Assembly: GCA_019925095.2 (NCBI GenBank)
Contig: CM034411.1
Location: forward strand, 2,391,001-2,455,000
Origin: Dendrolimus kikuchii
Taxonomy: Eukaryota > Arthropoda > Insecta > Lepidoptera > Lasiocampidae
Reading direction: 5' to 3'
DNA: 64,000 bases
Shown: in pieces, positions 55,662 through 64,000 of the stretch
Position numbering within the stretch: position 1 is the stretch's first letter
Layout of the letters: each line of letters opens with the position of its first letter
Notes under the pieces: model-generated
What the model saw: the letters and a program-made list of their open reading frames with translations, nothing else
Database searches by the model: none
Told to the model about the DNA's origin: nothing
Made by a program: the position numbers and the translations under genes

Positions 55662-55737
55662 TTGCCTTGGCCCCCGGAGTCAGGACCGAGGTATCGCGAC
55701 TCAACCAAGGATTCACCACAAAGCCCCCCTGCGTGTT
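55662..55737 (+). repeat. Repeat C 3' fragment, opposite orientation
   Basis: TTGGCCCCCGGAGTCAGGAC to CCACAAAGCCCCCCTGCG is the reverse complement of the left end of the other two copies. A TATTATTATG run follows on the + strand, confirming that this edge is the family's 3' end. Confidence 0.55.
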
Positions 55738-56130
55738 AAGTATGTATATTATTATGCTTTGTGCTTTTTATAACGTCCGCTAATATGACGTCATTTCCCT
55801 TTGATGTGATAAACGAATTCTACTGTACATTACACAAAGCAACCAAAACACAAACAAATCGTAATCATCTAAGTAATTCAAATCCCAATTGTTTTATTCA
55901 ACATAATTTCTGGCGAAAAACAACACTGAAGGACATATTCAAATTAAATTATAAGAGCTTCCTAATAAACATAATGTTAATTGGCTTGCAACGTGTTGTC
56001 GCTATTGAAAGATAAGCAACAAAAACTACCATACGTCTAATAAATAACAAACAGAAAAATATATTATGCGTAATGGTGGCAGTTGCTTCTTTTAAAATAA
56101 AACTCGATATAGACTGGACTGCATAATAAT
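55738..56130. other. Gene-free stretch with degenerate repeat B piece
   Basis: TTGCAACGTGTTGTCGCTAT near 55983 resembles repeat B. The 84-codon frame here is fortuitous. Confidence 0.35.
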
Positions 56131-56204
56131 AATAATAATAATATAGCGAAAAGCCTCGACTGTCATCTCTTATAGCGAAAAGCCTCGTCTGTCATCTAGA
56201 GAGG

Positions 56205-56340
56205 CTTTCACTGGGAGGCTGGGTGAAGGGCCAGATACAGAAGGCAGCACTCTTGGACACGGCACGGATTGTGAGAAGATTCCTGTCTCTGGAGCCCTAA
56301 CCACCGGTAGTTTGGACCCTAGGCCCCGCTGGCGGTGATC
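56205..56340 (+). pseudogene. LINE ORF2 C-terminal remnant (TARIVRRFLSLEP)
   Basis: The frame reads WVKGQIQKAALLDTARIVRR then FLSLEP and stop. This C-terminal helix is, as I recall, that of a common lepidopteran LINE. It is followed by a CCCTAGGCCCCGCTGGCGGT tail. A short tandem duplication (TATAGCGAAAAGCCTCG twice) precedes it. Confidence 0.5.
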
Positions 56341-56506
56341 TGCAAGATTTTATATTTTTTTAATTGAATATATATTTTATTTTTGATGTATTTTTATAAA
56401 AGAATAATGTTATTTATCTTTTTATAAAAAAAATGTCTACTTTTTATATATTTAAAAAAAAATGTAAAATTTTTGAAAATAAATGCATATAAGATAATAA
56501 TAATAA

Positions 56507-57055
56507 ACCTGCAGGGGGCCTTTGTGGCGAAGCCTTAGGTGAGTAGCGACACCTCGTACCTGACTCCGGGGGCCAAGGCAAGGCCCCCGCCTCCGTGCTT
56601 GCCTTAACCGGCCGGCACGGAGTGGAGATCGCTAGAGCTAAGACTCAAGCTCCAGGGGTGGAAGTGATAAATGGCATCACGTCAGAAGTAGCTTCGGTGA
56701 ACCTGCAGCCCACCTCTCTACACCCCTTAGTCACTCACACCCATGTTGCCCCTGTCTTTATGGCATTTTTTGGGGCCCATGCAGGGAGTGGCGAGTCACC
56801 GTCTGTCCATTTTTCCATGTTCCCTGAACATTGCGACGGTCAGACGCCATAGTCCCCATATTCCCAGACCCCTAGTACCATTAGCAGTTCACCACAATAG
56901 CCCGGTACTTTTTGTCCTCATTTCCCACAATAGTCCTACACTGGCCGGGGCTTGTCCTTGGGTGCATTACTATATAGTGTAGACAGGGATAATCGCCGGT
57001 CAGTGTCACGCCACATTTACATTAAATTTGCCAAGGGGCCTCTACGTGTTGGTCT
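56507..57055 (-). repeat. Repeat C, ~550 bp, copy 2
   Basis: Strongly similar to 4430-4985: CGGCACGGAGTGGAGATCGC, CCCATGTTGCCCCTGTCTTT, TTCCCAGACC. The left edge again abuts an AATAATAATAA run. Homology with copy 1 stops near 57052. Confidence 0.65.
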
Positions 57056-57059
57056 TCCC

Positions 57060-57203
57060 ATAGTTCTACACTGGCCGGGGCTTGTCCTTGCGTGGGCTTA
57101 TGGGTAATATACATTACTATATAGTGTAGAAATCGAACCCGGAGCCTCTGCGTTGCAGTGAGGTAGGCCGACAAAGGCTTAGCCCACTCGACCACAGAGG
57201 CCG
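57060..57203 (-). repeat. tRNA-derived SINE, A and B boxes visible
   Basis: On the - strand GGCCTCTGTGGTCGAGTGGG carries the A box (TGGTCGAGTGG) and TCCGGGTTCGATTTC the B box (GGTTCGATTTC), about 50 bp apart. The body continues TACACTATATAGTAATGTAT and GGACAAGCCCCGGCCAGTGT, which is shared with repeat C (56932-56990). It is not a working tRNA gene. Confidence 0.65.
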
Positions 57204-57246
57204 TTAACAAAAGAGGGGTGTATGATTATTATTAACGTTATTTAAC

Positions 57247-57572
57247 TATATATACATACATACATACATACATACATACATAACTTCACGCCAGTTCCCT
57301 TGCGGGGTAGGCACGAACAACAGAGCGCCATTTAGGCCCATTCTTACACACCTCACTTGCTTCTTTGACATTCATAACTCTTGTCATGCACGCTCGTCTG
57401 TTCTTAAGGCTCCTGACATCACCCTCCGCTAGTACACGACCAATTTGATCATGGAAGGTGTGTCGTGGCCTTCCACGACTTCTGCATCCATCCACTTTTG
57501 CATTGTATATCTGTTTAGTCATTCTTTCATCATGCATTCTTTCCACATGCCCGAACCACCGGAGCATTCCTT
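57247..57572 (-). mobile_element. RTE-type LINE 3' end, 5'-truncated
   Basis: The - strand frame MLRWFGHVERMHDERMTKQI to VVRAYPARELA stop, 93 codons, open. Tail (CATA)n at 57247-57280. Confidence 0.8.
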
Positions 57573-57684
57573 ATAACTATATATAGAAGAAATAAATACA
57601 GAGAGTGCGTATTGATGCTATTATAAGAGAGCAATGTGAAGCGAAGGAGCAAGTGAGAGCAAGTAAGTTTTTTTAAATTATTTT

Positions 57685-57955
57685 TTAATGCAGAAGTTCA
57701 GCAGACAGACGGCCCACTGGATGGAAAGTGGTTACCATCGCCTATGGACATTTTCAACACCAAAGGTGCTACAAATGCGTTGCTGCTCGCTTAAGGGAAA
57801 CTGGAACTTGGTCACTAATGTCGGAACACAAGTCAAGACACGTTTACCAATTGTATCATGTCTTCTTCACCCAGGTTCCAATATCCCTTAAGAGATCAGC
57901 AGCGCATTCGTAGCACCTTTGGTGTTGCAAATGTCCATAGGTGATGGTAATATAT
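57685..57955. repeat. Two repeat A fragments in inverted pair
   Basis: A reverse 3' half (57685-57840) meets a forward 3' half (57865-57955). They share GCAACACC.AAAGGTGCTACAAATGCG-type sequence and can fold back on each other. Confidence 0.65.
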
Positions 57956-58104
57956 AAAAGAAAACGTTGAGAAAGTTGGTAAGTTTTGTGTTAATATCGT
58001 TTTATTGTCGTATAAACAACTCTTTCTTACTTCCTCCTTCATAAACTACTTTCAAACATCAAGTATTATACACCTGGAGTTTTTTAAAAAAAGCTATCAT
58101 AACA

Positions 58105-58210
58105 TTCAGCGCATTCGTAACACATTTGGTGGTGTAAATGTCTATAGGCGACGATAGCCACTTTCCATCAGATGGGCCGCCTATATGTCATCCTCCAATA
58201 AAAAAAAACG
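58105..58210 (+). repeat. Repeat A 3' fragment
   Basis: CAGCGCATTCGTAACACATT to TCCTCCAATAAAAAAAAA. Confidence 0.6.
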
Positions 58211-58555
58211 GTTGTTCCATGTTATTATCTGTATTCAGATTACCCCCCACCTTCTAGGTAAAAAATCTTTAAAATTACGTAACACTTTCAGTCATGTCTT
58301 CAAGTATTCCTATCAGTCAATGTGATGATTATTTAATCAGAAACCAATCAACTAACTTGCAGTTCCGACAAGAAAATCATCGAGTCAAAATCAAAGAACA
58401 AATATAGACAGAATAGTCAATTCATACTTTTGGTCAGTAGCTTAAATATATTGTACCTATATTATAGTATAATATAGTATGACCATGGTTCATAGAATAT
58501 GTATATAGGTGGTATAGGTGGGTATATACAGGTGAATGAATGAAAACACTTTATT

Positions 58556-58650
58556 ATCCGTGCAGGAACGGAGAAAGAATACAATGTCCTGCGACCGGGC
58601 GGCCTGTTGTAAGTCCCCTTTAAGAGAGCAGCAGCACATTTTGGCAGCTG
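58556..58650 (+). repeat. Repeat A 5' fragment with internal deletion
   Basis: TTATCCGTGCAGGAACGGAG, the GGGCGGCCTGTTGTAAG block, then a jump to TTTAAGAGAGCAGCAGCACA; about 150 bp is missing. Confidence 0.65.
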
Positions 58651-58784
58651 GTTTTGCACACAAGTTTCAACGTTAGAGCTTGCAAGCACCGACCGCCAGA
58701 CTACCCACTAAATCTTCCAGCGTCCCTCCGCATTATGATGAGGCGCCACGGGACCTAAACCATGAGTATGACTGCCGTGACACA

Positions 58785-59108
58785 TTAGAAAACAGCCTAT
58801 TGTGTATTGTACTCGTTTATGGCCGTTTGCAGGCTTAATTACGCAGATATGCGGATTACGTTTTCTGGGGAATTGCGTCGACACTTGCCAGGTAGACATA
58901 TTGCATCGGCGCAATATAAAGCAATGGTCCAATGGAGTCTAGCGAGTACCACGATCAAGGCGAGACTTGTGTACATTCGATAACATATATAGTGACGGAC
59001 TTTGCGCGTGTTATTCAATCGCGCATTACGTTTGAACTGATTGTGTTCAGTTATATTTGTACCTGTGTTATACGTGTTTGTATAGTTCTAATAATTCAAT
59101 ACTATATA
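58785..59108 (+). mobile_element. Fragment of the solo-LTR family
   Basis: AACAGCCTATTGTGTATTGT, TATAGTGACGGACTTTGCGC and GTTATACGTGTTTGTATAGT match 6830-7130. Neither TGTTAC nor GTAACA ends are present. Confidence 0.6.
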
Positions 59109-59117
59109 TAGAATCAG

Positions 59118-59175
59118 CAGCATGGCTACCACCAATGGCTACCACCCCTGGTCTAGAGTATGCCGCCATAACTTT
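59118..59175 (+). repeat. Repeat A internal fragment
   Basis: ATGGCTACCACCCCTGGTCT and AGAGTATGCCGCCATAAC only. Confidence 0.5.
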
Positions 59176-59284
59176 TTTATCAAATCAAATAATTTGTTGC
59201 ATAAAAATATTATAGGTATAGAAATATGTGTTATCATTTTAATAATGATCACATGTTTTTTGCCGGCTCAGCGTACTATGTTTT

Positions 59285-59470
59285 GCAACTTAATTAGACT
59301 ATAATAGAATAAATACACTTTATTGCACACAATGTTACAAAATAAATTCGTACATACAATCATAATAATGAGTACAATGAGCGGTCTTATCGCTGGGAGC
59401 GATGTCTTCCAGACAACCTTTGGATGGACAGAAACTCGGTATGGATGGGGGTAGGTATGCAATAGATATA
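59285..59470 (-). repeat. Retroposon 3' UTR repeat F, copy 1
   Basis: ATACACTTTATTGCACACAA and GGTCTTATCGCTGGGAGCGA, then CTTCCAGACAACCTTTGG. Shared with 61835-61960; read in reverse it ends in a TTCTATT-type polyadenylation region, so it lies on the - strand. Confidence 0.5.
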
Positions 59471-59664
59471 ACATACTAATATATACATCAATATAAAGAA
59501 AAACATGGATAATAAAAATATATAGAGTAAAATAAATATATATAATAATATAATACTATTTTAACTTCACAATTTATTTAATCCATATATTAATACGTGA
59601 AGCAAAAAGCTTTGTACCCCTTTTTACGAAAATTGCGCGGACGGAGGAGTATTAAATTTCGCAC

Positions 59665-59875
59665 ACTTATAGTTTATATAGAGAAGAAGCGACGAATGCT
59701 AATATATTATATTTAATTATGCATAAACAATACATAAATCAATAAAAAAATATTACACACACTACCATGTATTTGACACACACACGCATATAATATACTC
59801 TTTTGTTTATTGTTAAAGTCAACAGTGTAGTCTTGGCGAAATCTGTGATTATATAAGTATAGTCTTTGACAACAG
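59665..59875 (+). repeat. Dispersed repeat E, copy 2
   Basis: Matches 12555-12785 (GAGAAGAAGCGACGAATGC, ACACTACCATGTATTTGACA, GTCTTGGCGAAATCTG). Confidence 0.6.
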
Positions 59876-59974
59876 AATCTTAATAATGTTCAAGCTTATA
59901 ATTTAAATGAATTATGGTCGAATTTCGACCACTGGGTGACCAATTAATTATTACTACTAGTATTTTAATGTTTG

Positions 59975-60138
59975 ACTTGTGTTCTGGCATCAGTGGCTAG
60001 GTTCCAGTTTCCCTTTCGAGGCCTCCAGGATATTAGCAGCACCTCTGGTGTTGCTAATGTCCATAGGCAACGGTAACCACTTTGCATCACAGTTGGGCCG
60101 TCAGCTTGTCTGCAGTGCTTCAGCAATAAAATAAAGTC
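59975..60138 (+). repeat. Repeat A diverged 3' half
   Basis: GTGTTCTGGCATCAGTGGCT to CTTCAGCAATAAAATAAA. Confidence 0.6.
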
Positions 60139-60164
60139 GCTCTGTCGAGCTCAGGCCTTCCATT

Positions 60165-60490
60165 GCTTATAGGGGAACAGACAGTCTACCTGTTACGGTT
60201 TGACACATCGGTTAACTCGATGTGCTGGTTTCATTAAGATATTTTCCTTCACCTTCTTATTATAGGGTAATGGACAGTGTATCAGTTACGCTTGTCTACG
60301 GCGATTTGGTGGGTTTGACACATCGGTTAACTCGATGTGCAAGTTTCATAAAAATCTTTTCTTTCACCCTCTTCCTATTGGGGAACGGAAAGTCTACCGG
60401 TTACGCTTGTCTACGGTGGATTGGTGGGTTTGACACATCGGTTAACTCGATGTGCAGGTTTCATCGAGATGTTTTCTTCCAGCTTCAGTA
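60165..60490 (+). repeat. 115-bp tandem repeat, three units
   Basis: GACACATCGGTTAACTCGAT recurs at 60202, 60317 and 60432, exactly 115 bp apart. The core ATCGGTTAACTCGAT is near-palindromic. A 108-codon open frame across the array (60222-60548) arises because 115 is not a multiple of three and stops are rare; I do not call it a gene. Confidence 0.8.
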
Positions 60491-60596
60491 CCTGGTAAAG
60501 AGAGGCCTGATTTTTCAGCCTAGATTCCCAGGGACCCTCGCTTTTTGAATATGGTACGCGTGCGCTAACCATTAAGCTTAGAACTTCATGCTTATT

Positions 60597-60654
60597 AAAC
60601 TTCTTCCTTCATGCTTAGAACTAAACGATTGGTTAATTCTAAGCATGAAAGAAG
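60597..60654. repeat. Hairpin with ~21-bp stem
   Basis: CTTCTTCCTTCATGCTTAG and CTAAGCATGAAAGAAGAAG pair around a ~16 bp loop with one bulge. Confidence 0.65.
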
Positions 60655-60948
60655 AAGTGGGGTAGCCCGGATTTTTCATGTCAAAAATAATAATCACGTA
60701 GCCATATTGCGGCCTTGTTTACTCTATAGTAAGAACTCGGAACCGGTAGTAGAGCTCTTTTGTATTATGAGCCGTGCGCTTGCGCATATTGGCCGGTATA
60801 TGCTTGAATGCACATAGGATGGTCGTACATGCTTCGCTCTATAGTACATATGAGCATATTCATTAGAGACATTGTATTTTAATTTCGTATGTAATTATTC
60901 TGATTTTTATTTTCATTTCTCTCATACATAATTATCTTAATATGATTT

Positions 60949-61266
60949 TTATCTGTGCAGGAACGGAGAAAGAATACAATTTCCTGCGTTGGGGCGGCCT
61001 GTCGTAAGAGGCGACAAAACAACCCACAGCCAGGTGGTAGGGCATTTGCCCGACTGGATGGCTACCACCCCTGATCTAAAGTATGTCGCCATAACAACCT
61101 TGAGTTGTGTTCCGGCATTAGTGACCTGGTTCCAGTCTCCCTTAAGAGAGCAGCAGCGCATTTGTAGCACCTTTGGTTTTGCAAATATCTATAGGCGATG
61201 GTAACCGCTTTCCATCAAGTGGGCCGTCTGCCTGCCTGCTGAACTCCTGCAATAATAAAAAAAAAC
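60949..61266 (+). repeat. SINE-like repeat A, full length
   Basis: From ATCTGTGCAGGAACGGAG to CTCCTGCAATAATAAAAAA. Confidence 0.8.
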
Positions 61267-61834
61267 ATAAGTACACCGATGTCATGTTACAAGTTTCTTT
61301 TTATTTTTAAACATAATAAGGTTTAGCTTTTAGACATTTATTTCCCAAAATAATTTACAATTCACTTACAGAGAAATAACTAGTTATATTTAATTTACAT
61401 TTACCCCTATTAGCGCATCTGTCCATTTATTATTGTAATATTTAATTAATGTTTTGTTTTCGAAATGAATTTAGTTTATTATTTATAATATGTGAGGGTA
61501 GTCTTGAGACAAAAGTCGGAGCAATGCAAGTTGTTTATTAAGGCAACGGGCTTATTAAAACGCGTAAAGCGATTTCAAAGTATAGTTGAGTGTTTTGTCA
61601 GTCAGTCTGTCTGTTAATTACTAAGTAGCTTTACAATAACAAATGGTGCAAACAGATAGATAGATTTATAGGTTGAATAAATAACTTCAAAATTAAAGTG
61701 ATATTAATTTAGTCAAGCAAAGAGTAGTCCTTTATAATGTGATTTTTCAATAAATAATAGATTAGTATATACTTTATTGTACAATTAAATTAATGACACG
61801 GTACACAAAAACAGCTTAGAATTAGAATAAAATA
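61267..61834. other. Gene-free AT-rich stretch
   Basis: Nothing recognised. Confidence 0.4.
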
Positions 61835-61960
61835 GAATATACTTTATTGCATAATATTAAGATACAATTCAAGAAGTTTAAGTAGAGAAGACAATGGGCG
61901 GTCTTATCACTAAAAGCAATTTCTTCCAGACAACCTTAGGATGGATTAGAAAAAAATTGT
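61835..61960 (-). repeat. Retroposon 3' UTR repeat F, copy 2
   Basis: ATATACTTTATTGCATAATA and GGGCGGTCTTATCACTAAAA, then CTTCCAGACAACCTTAGG. A further piece is at 62520-62560 (GCGACCTTATCGCTGACAGT). Confidence 0.5.
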
Positions 61961-62183
61961 GTAACATGTGGGTTTTGCAATATAACTAGAATAAAAAACC
62001 AAAAAAATAAAATTAAAATTATATATATAAGATTTTGAAATGGCAAGTATAATAGAAAGAAATAAGACAAATATACATATATTGATATATACATAAATAA
62101 TAATCATAGGAATAATGTATAGAATTACGTAAATATGGGAGAGATGAAGATTTTATGATTGACTTTAGCGCCCGAGGTAATAA

Positions 62184-62488
62184 TCCGTGCAGGAACGGAG
62201 AAAGAATACAATTTCCAGCGGCCGGGCGGCCTGTCGTGAGAGGCGACCAAAAACCCACAGCCAGGTGGTAGGGCATTTGCCCGACTGGATGGCTACCACC
62301 CCTGGTCTAAAGTGTGTCTCCATAACAATCTTGAGTTGTGTTCCGGCATTAGTGACCAGGTTCCAGTCTCCTTTAAGGGAGCAGCGCATTTGTACCAACT
62401 TTGGTGTTACAAATGTCCGTAGGCGATGGTAAACGCTTTCCATCAAGTGGGCCATCTGACTGTCTGCTGATCTCCTGCAATAAAAAAA
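62184..62488 (+). repeat. SINE-like repeat A, full length
   Basis: From AATCCGTGCAGGAACGGAG to CTCCTGCAATAAAAAAAA. Confidence 0.8.
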
Positions 62489-62599
62489 AGTATGTTTTCC
62501 GATGATCTTAGAAGAAGATTAGGTACAAATGGCGACCTTATCGCTGACAGTGATCTCCAGACAGAGAGAGAGAAATATGGCACAGAAGATACGATACGG

Positions 62600-62636
62600 T
62601 TATGTTTCACACACACACACACACACACACACAGGC
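62600..62636 (+). repeat. (CA)n microsatellite
   Basis: About 13 uninterrupted CA units. Confidence 0.9.
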
Positions 62637-62637
62637 A

Positions 62638-62960
62638 GAACCCGATTCCAGCGCCACCTACCGGATCTAATTGTGAATCTAAACCATCTCGTGCCCCACT
62701 CAGATACACACAAAACATTTCATCAAAATCCTGGAACCCGATTCCAGCGCCACCTACCGGATCTAATTGTGAATCTAAACCATCTCGTGCCCCACTCAGA
62801 TACACACAAAACATTTCATCAAAATCCTGGAACCCGATTCCAGCGTCACCTACGGGATCCAATTGTGAATGTTAATTATCTCAGGACCTATACGAATATA
62901 CAAAAAAAACTTCATCAAATTCGTACCAACTGTTTAGGAGTACAGTGATATACACGAATA
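62638..62960 (+). repeat. Repeat D internal units, three tandem copies
   Basis: AACCCGATTCCAGCGCCACC recurs at about 62638, 62736 and 62830 (unit near 98 bp). The first two units are almost identical; the third is diverged. TACGAATATACAAAAAAAAC and TTTAGGAGTACAGTGATATA then continue the family's 3' part. Overlapping 127-139-codon frames on both strands reflect the tandem structure, not a gene. Confidence 0.8.
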
Positions 62961-62999
62961 GAACAATTTTATATACAAAGATTATAGAATTTAATACTT

Positions 63000-63445
63000 G
63001 TAAACTCAATTTCAAAAGTTTTTATTCAAAATAAGTTCTACTAGAGAATACTTTTTGAAGGTCTTTTATCCGTGCATAAACGGAGAAAGAATACAATTTC
63101 CTGCGGCCGGGATGCCCAACTGGATGGCTACCACCCCTGGTCTAAAGTATGTCGCCATAATAACCTTGCGTTGTGTTCCGGCATTAGTGACCAGGTTCCA
63201 GTCTCCTTTAAGAGAGCAGCAGCGCATTTGTAGCACCTTTGGTGTTGCAAATGTCCATAGGCGATGGTAACCGCTTTCCACCAAGTGGGTCGTCTGCCTG
63301 TCTGCTGAACTCCTGCAATAAAAAAAAGGTCATACATATAAGTTAAAATTTAACTTTACTTCCTATTCTATGTACGCCGCTTCGCAACGTATTATTGCTG
63401 TTAAGGAGAAGAAGCGGCAAGAAACTCCCCAGCAACACGTCTAGC
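63000..63445 (+). repeat. Repeat B copy split by a SINE-like repeat A
   Basis: Family sequence runs 63005-63063 (AAAAGTTTTTATTCAAAATA...TTTTGAAGGTC) and resumes at 63328 with GGTCATACATATAAG, ending GAAGCGGCAAGAAACTCC near 63430. Confidence 0.75.
63064..63327 (+). repeat. SINE-like repeat A, inserted in repeat B
   Basis: From TTTTATCCGTGCATAAACGG to CTCCTGCAATAAAAAAA. It is flanked by AAGGTC on both sides. About 55 bp of the usual CTGTCGTAAGAGGCGAC...GGCATTTG region is deleted (jump at CCGGGATGCCC). Confidence 0.8.
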
Positions 63446-63488
63446 TAAAATTGTTTTTCTTTATATTTCTTATTGTATTTATATATTG

Positions 63489-63658
63489 TCAGGAGCCTTA
63501 AGAACAGACGAGCATGCATGACAAGAGTTATGAATGTCAAAGAAGCAAGTGAGGTATGTAAGAATAAGCCTAAATGGCACTCTGTTGTTCGTGCCTACCC
63601 CGCAAGGGAACTGGCGTGAAGTTATGTATGTATGTATGTATGTATGTATGTATGTATT
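63489..63658 (+). mobile_element. RTE-type LINE 3' terminal fragment
   Basis: From CAGGAGCCTTAAGAACAGAC to the ELA stop and a (TATG)n tail of about nine units. Confidence 0.78.
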
Positions 63659-64000
63659 TATATCTCAAGTTCTTTCTTAAAGCGTTTCCTATCTCGCTGG
63701 CTCTCTTCAGATTATTATTAGAAGCACTTTACTGTATACCTCGAACATTGCGACGGTATATTCGCTTCGTATGATGTTTAGTTAACAGTTAACCCGGTAA
63801 CACATGTACAAACACATACAGACAGACTCACACGCGTGCCAAGTAATTGTGGGGAGAATAAAAAATTGCGCTAAGTGTGCCTTACTTGCGCGCGTCGAGG
63901 CACACACACCCGAACGCAAATGTTGTTGAACCATTTTATGTATTATGGTGGTGCACCAGGCATCCATCATTTAATCATGATCATCTTTATATATATAATT
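63659..64000. other. Gene-free stretch to window end
   Basis: No feature recognised. Confidence 0.4.

Noticed and set aside
60222..60548. 108-codon open frame
   Set aside because: It is a by-product of the 115-bp tandem array.
62443..62948. Overlapping 127-139-codon repetitive frames on both strands
   Set aside because: Their repeats are the tandem units of repeat D read in several frames, plus a (CA)n tract; not a gene.
1..64000. CRISPR array, operon, prophage or bacterial system
   Set aside because: Introns, LTR/non-LTR elements, SINEs and Shal show eukaryotic insect DNA. The tandem arrays have no unique spacers.

Overview
The window reads as nuclear DNA of a moth or butterfly (Lepidoptera). 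It is AT-rich and has long introns. It is crowded with repeat families that I know as typical of lepidopteran genomes: RTE-type LINE 3' ends with a TATG tail, an abundant ~310 bp SINE-like repeat, ACTAGCT-type repeats, R1-clade fragments and a BEL/Pao retrotransposon. I saw no operons, tRNA genes, rRNA or CRISPR.

Layout. From about 13.5 to 25.7 kb the + strand carries the 3' half of the voltage-gated K+ channel gene Shal (Kv4). Five exons run from the selectivity filter to the stop codon, with matching splice phases; the upstream exons (T1 domain to the start of the pore) are not in the window, so 1-13.5 kb is probably Shal intron filled with repeats. From 25.7 to about 36 kb lies a very AT-rich gene desert with a few repeats. 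From 37.5 to 44.35 kb sits a BEL/Pao LTR retrotransposon on the - strand. Its gag and pol are open and lie in one frame, separated by a single UGA stop followed by CUA. From 47.33 to 52.64 kb is a giant inverted duplication: two ~2.6 kb arms around a ~93 bp spacer. Each arm holds a small three-exon THAP zinc-finger gene; the two genes are convergent. Just right of it (53.14-53.53 kb, - strand) are two consecutive, phase-compatible exons of a host gene I do not recognise. The remainder to 64 kb is repeats, many of them nested.

The most unusual item is the palindrome. The arms are nearly identical but not perfectly so. One arm's THAP gene ends at a TAG where the other has CAG and reads 33 codons further. 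Short perfect hairpins are embedded in each arm, and CRE plus YY1/Pho-like motifs are mirrored about the centre. Also notable are the gag UGA-CUA readthrough context, a VNTR-like expansion inside one repeat family, two solo LTRs that both sit in ATAT targets, and several insertions whose target duplications can be read directly.

All calls come from reading the sequence. No database search was run, so family names rest on remembered motifs.
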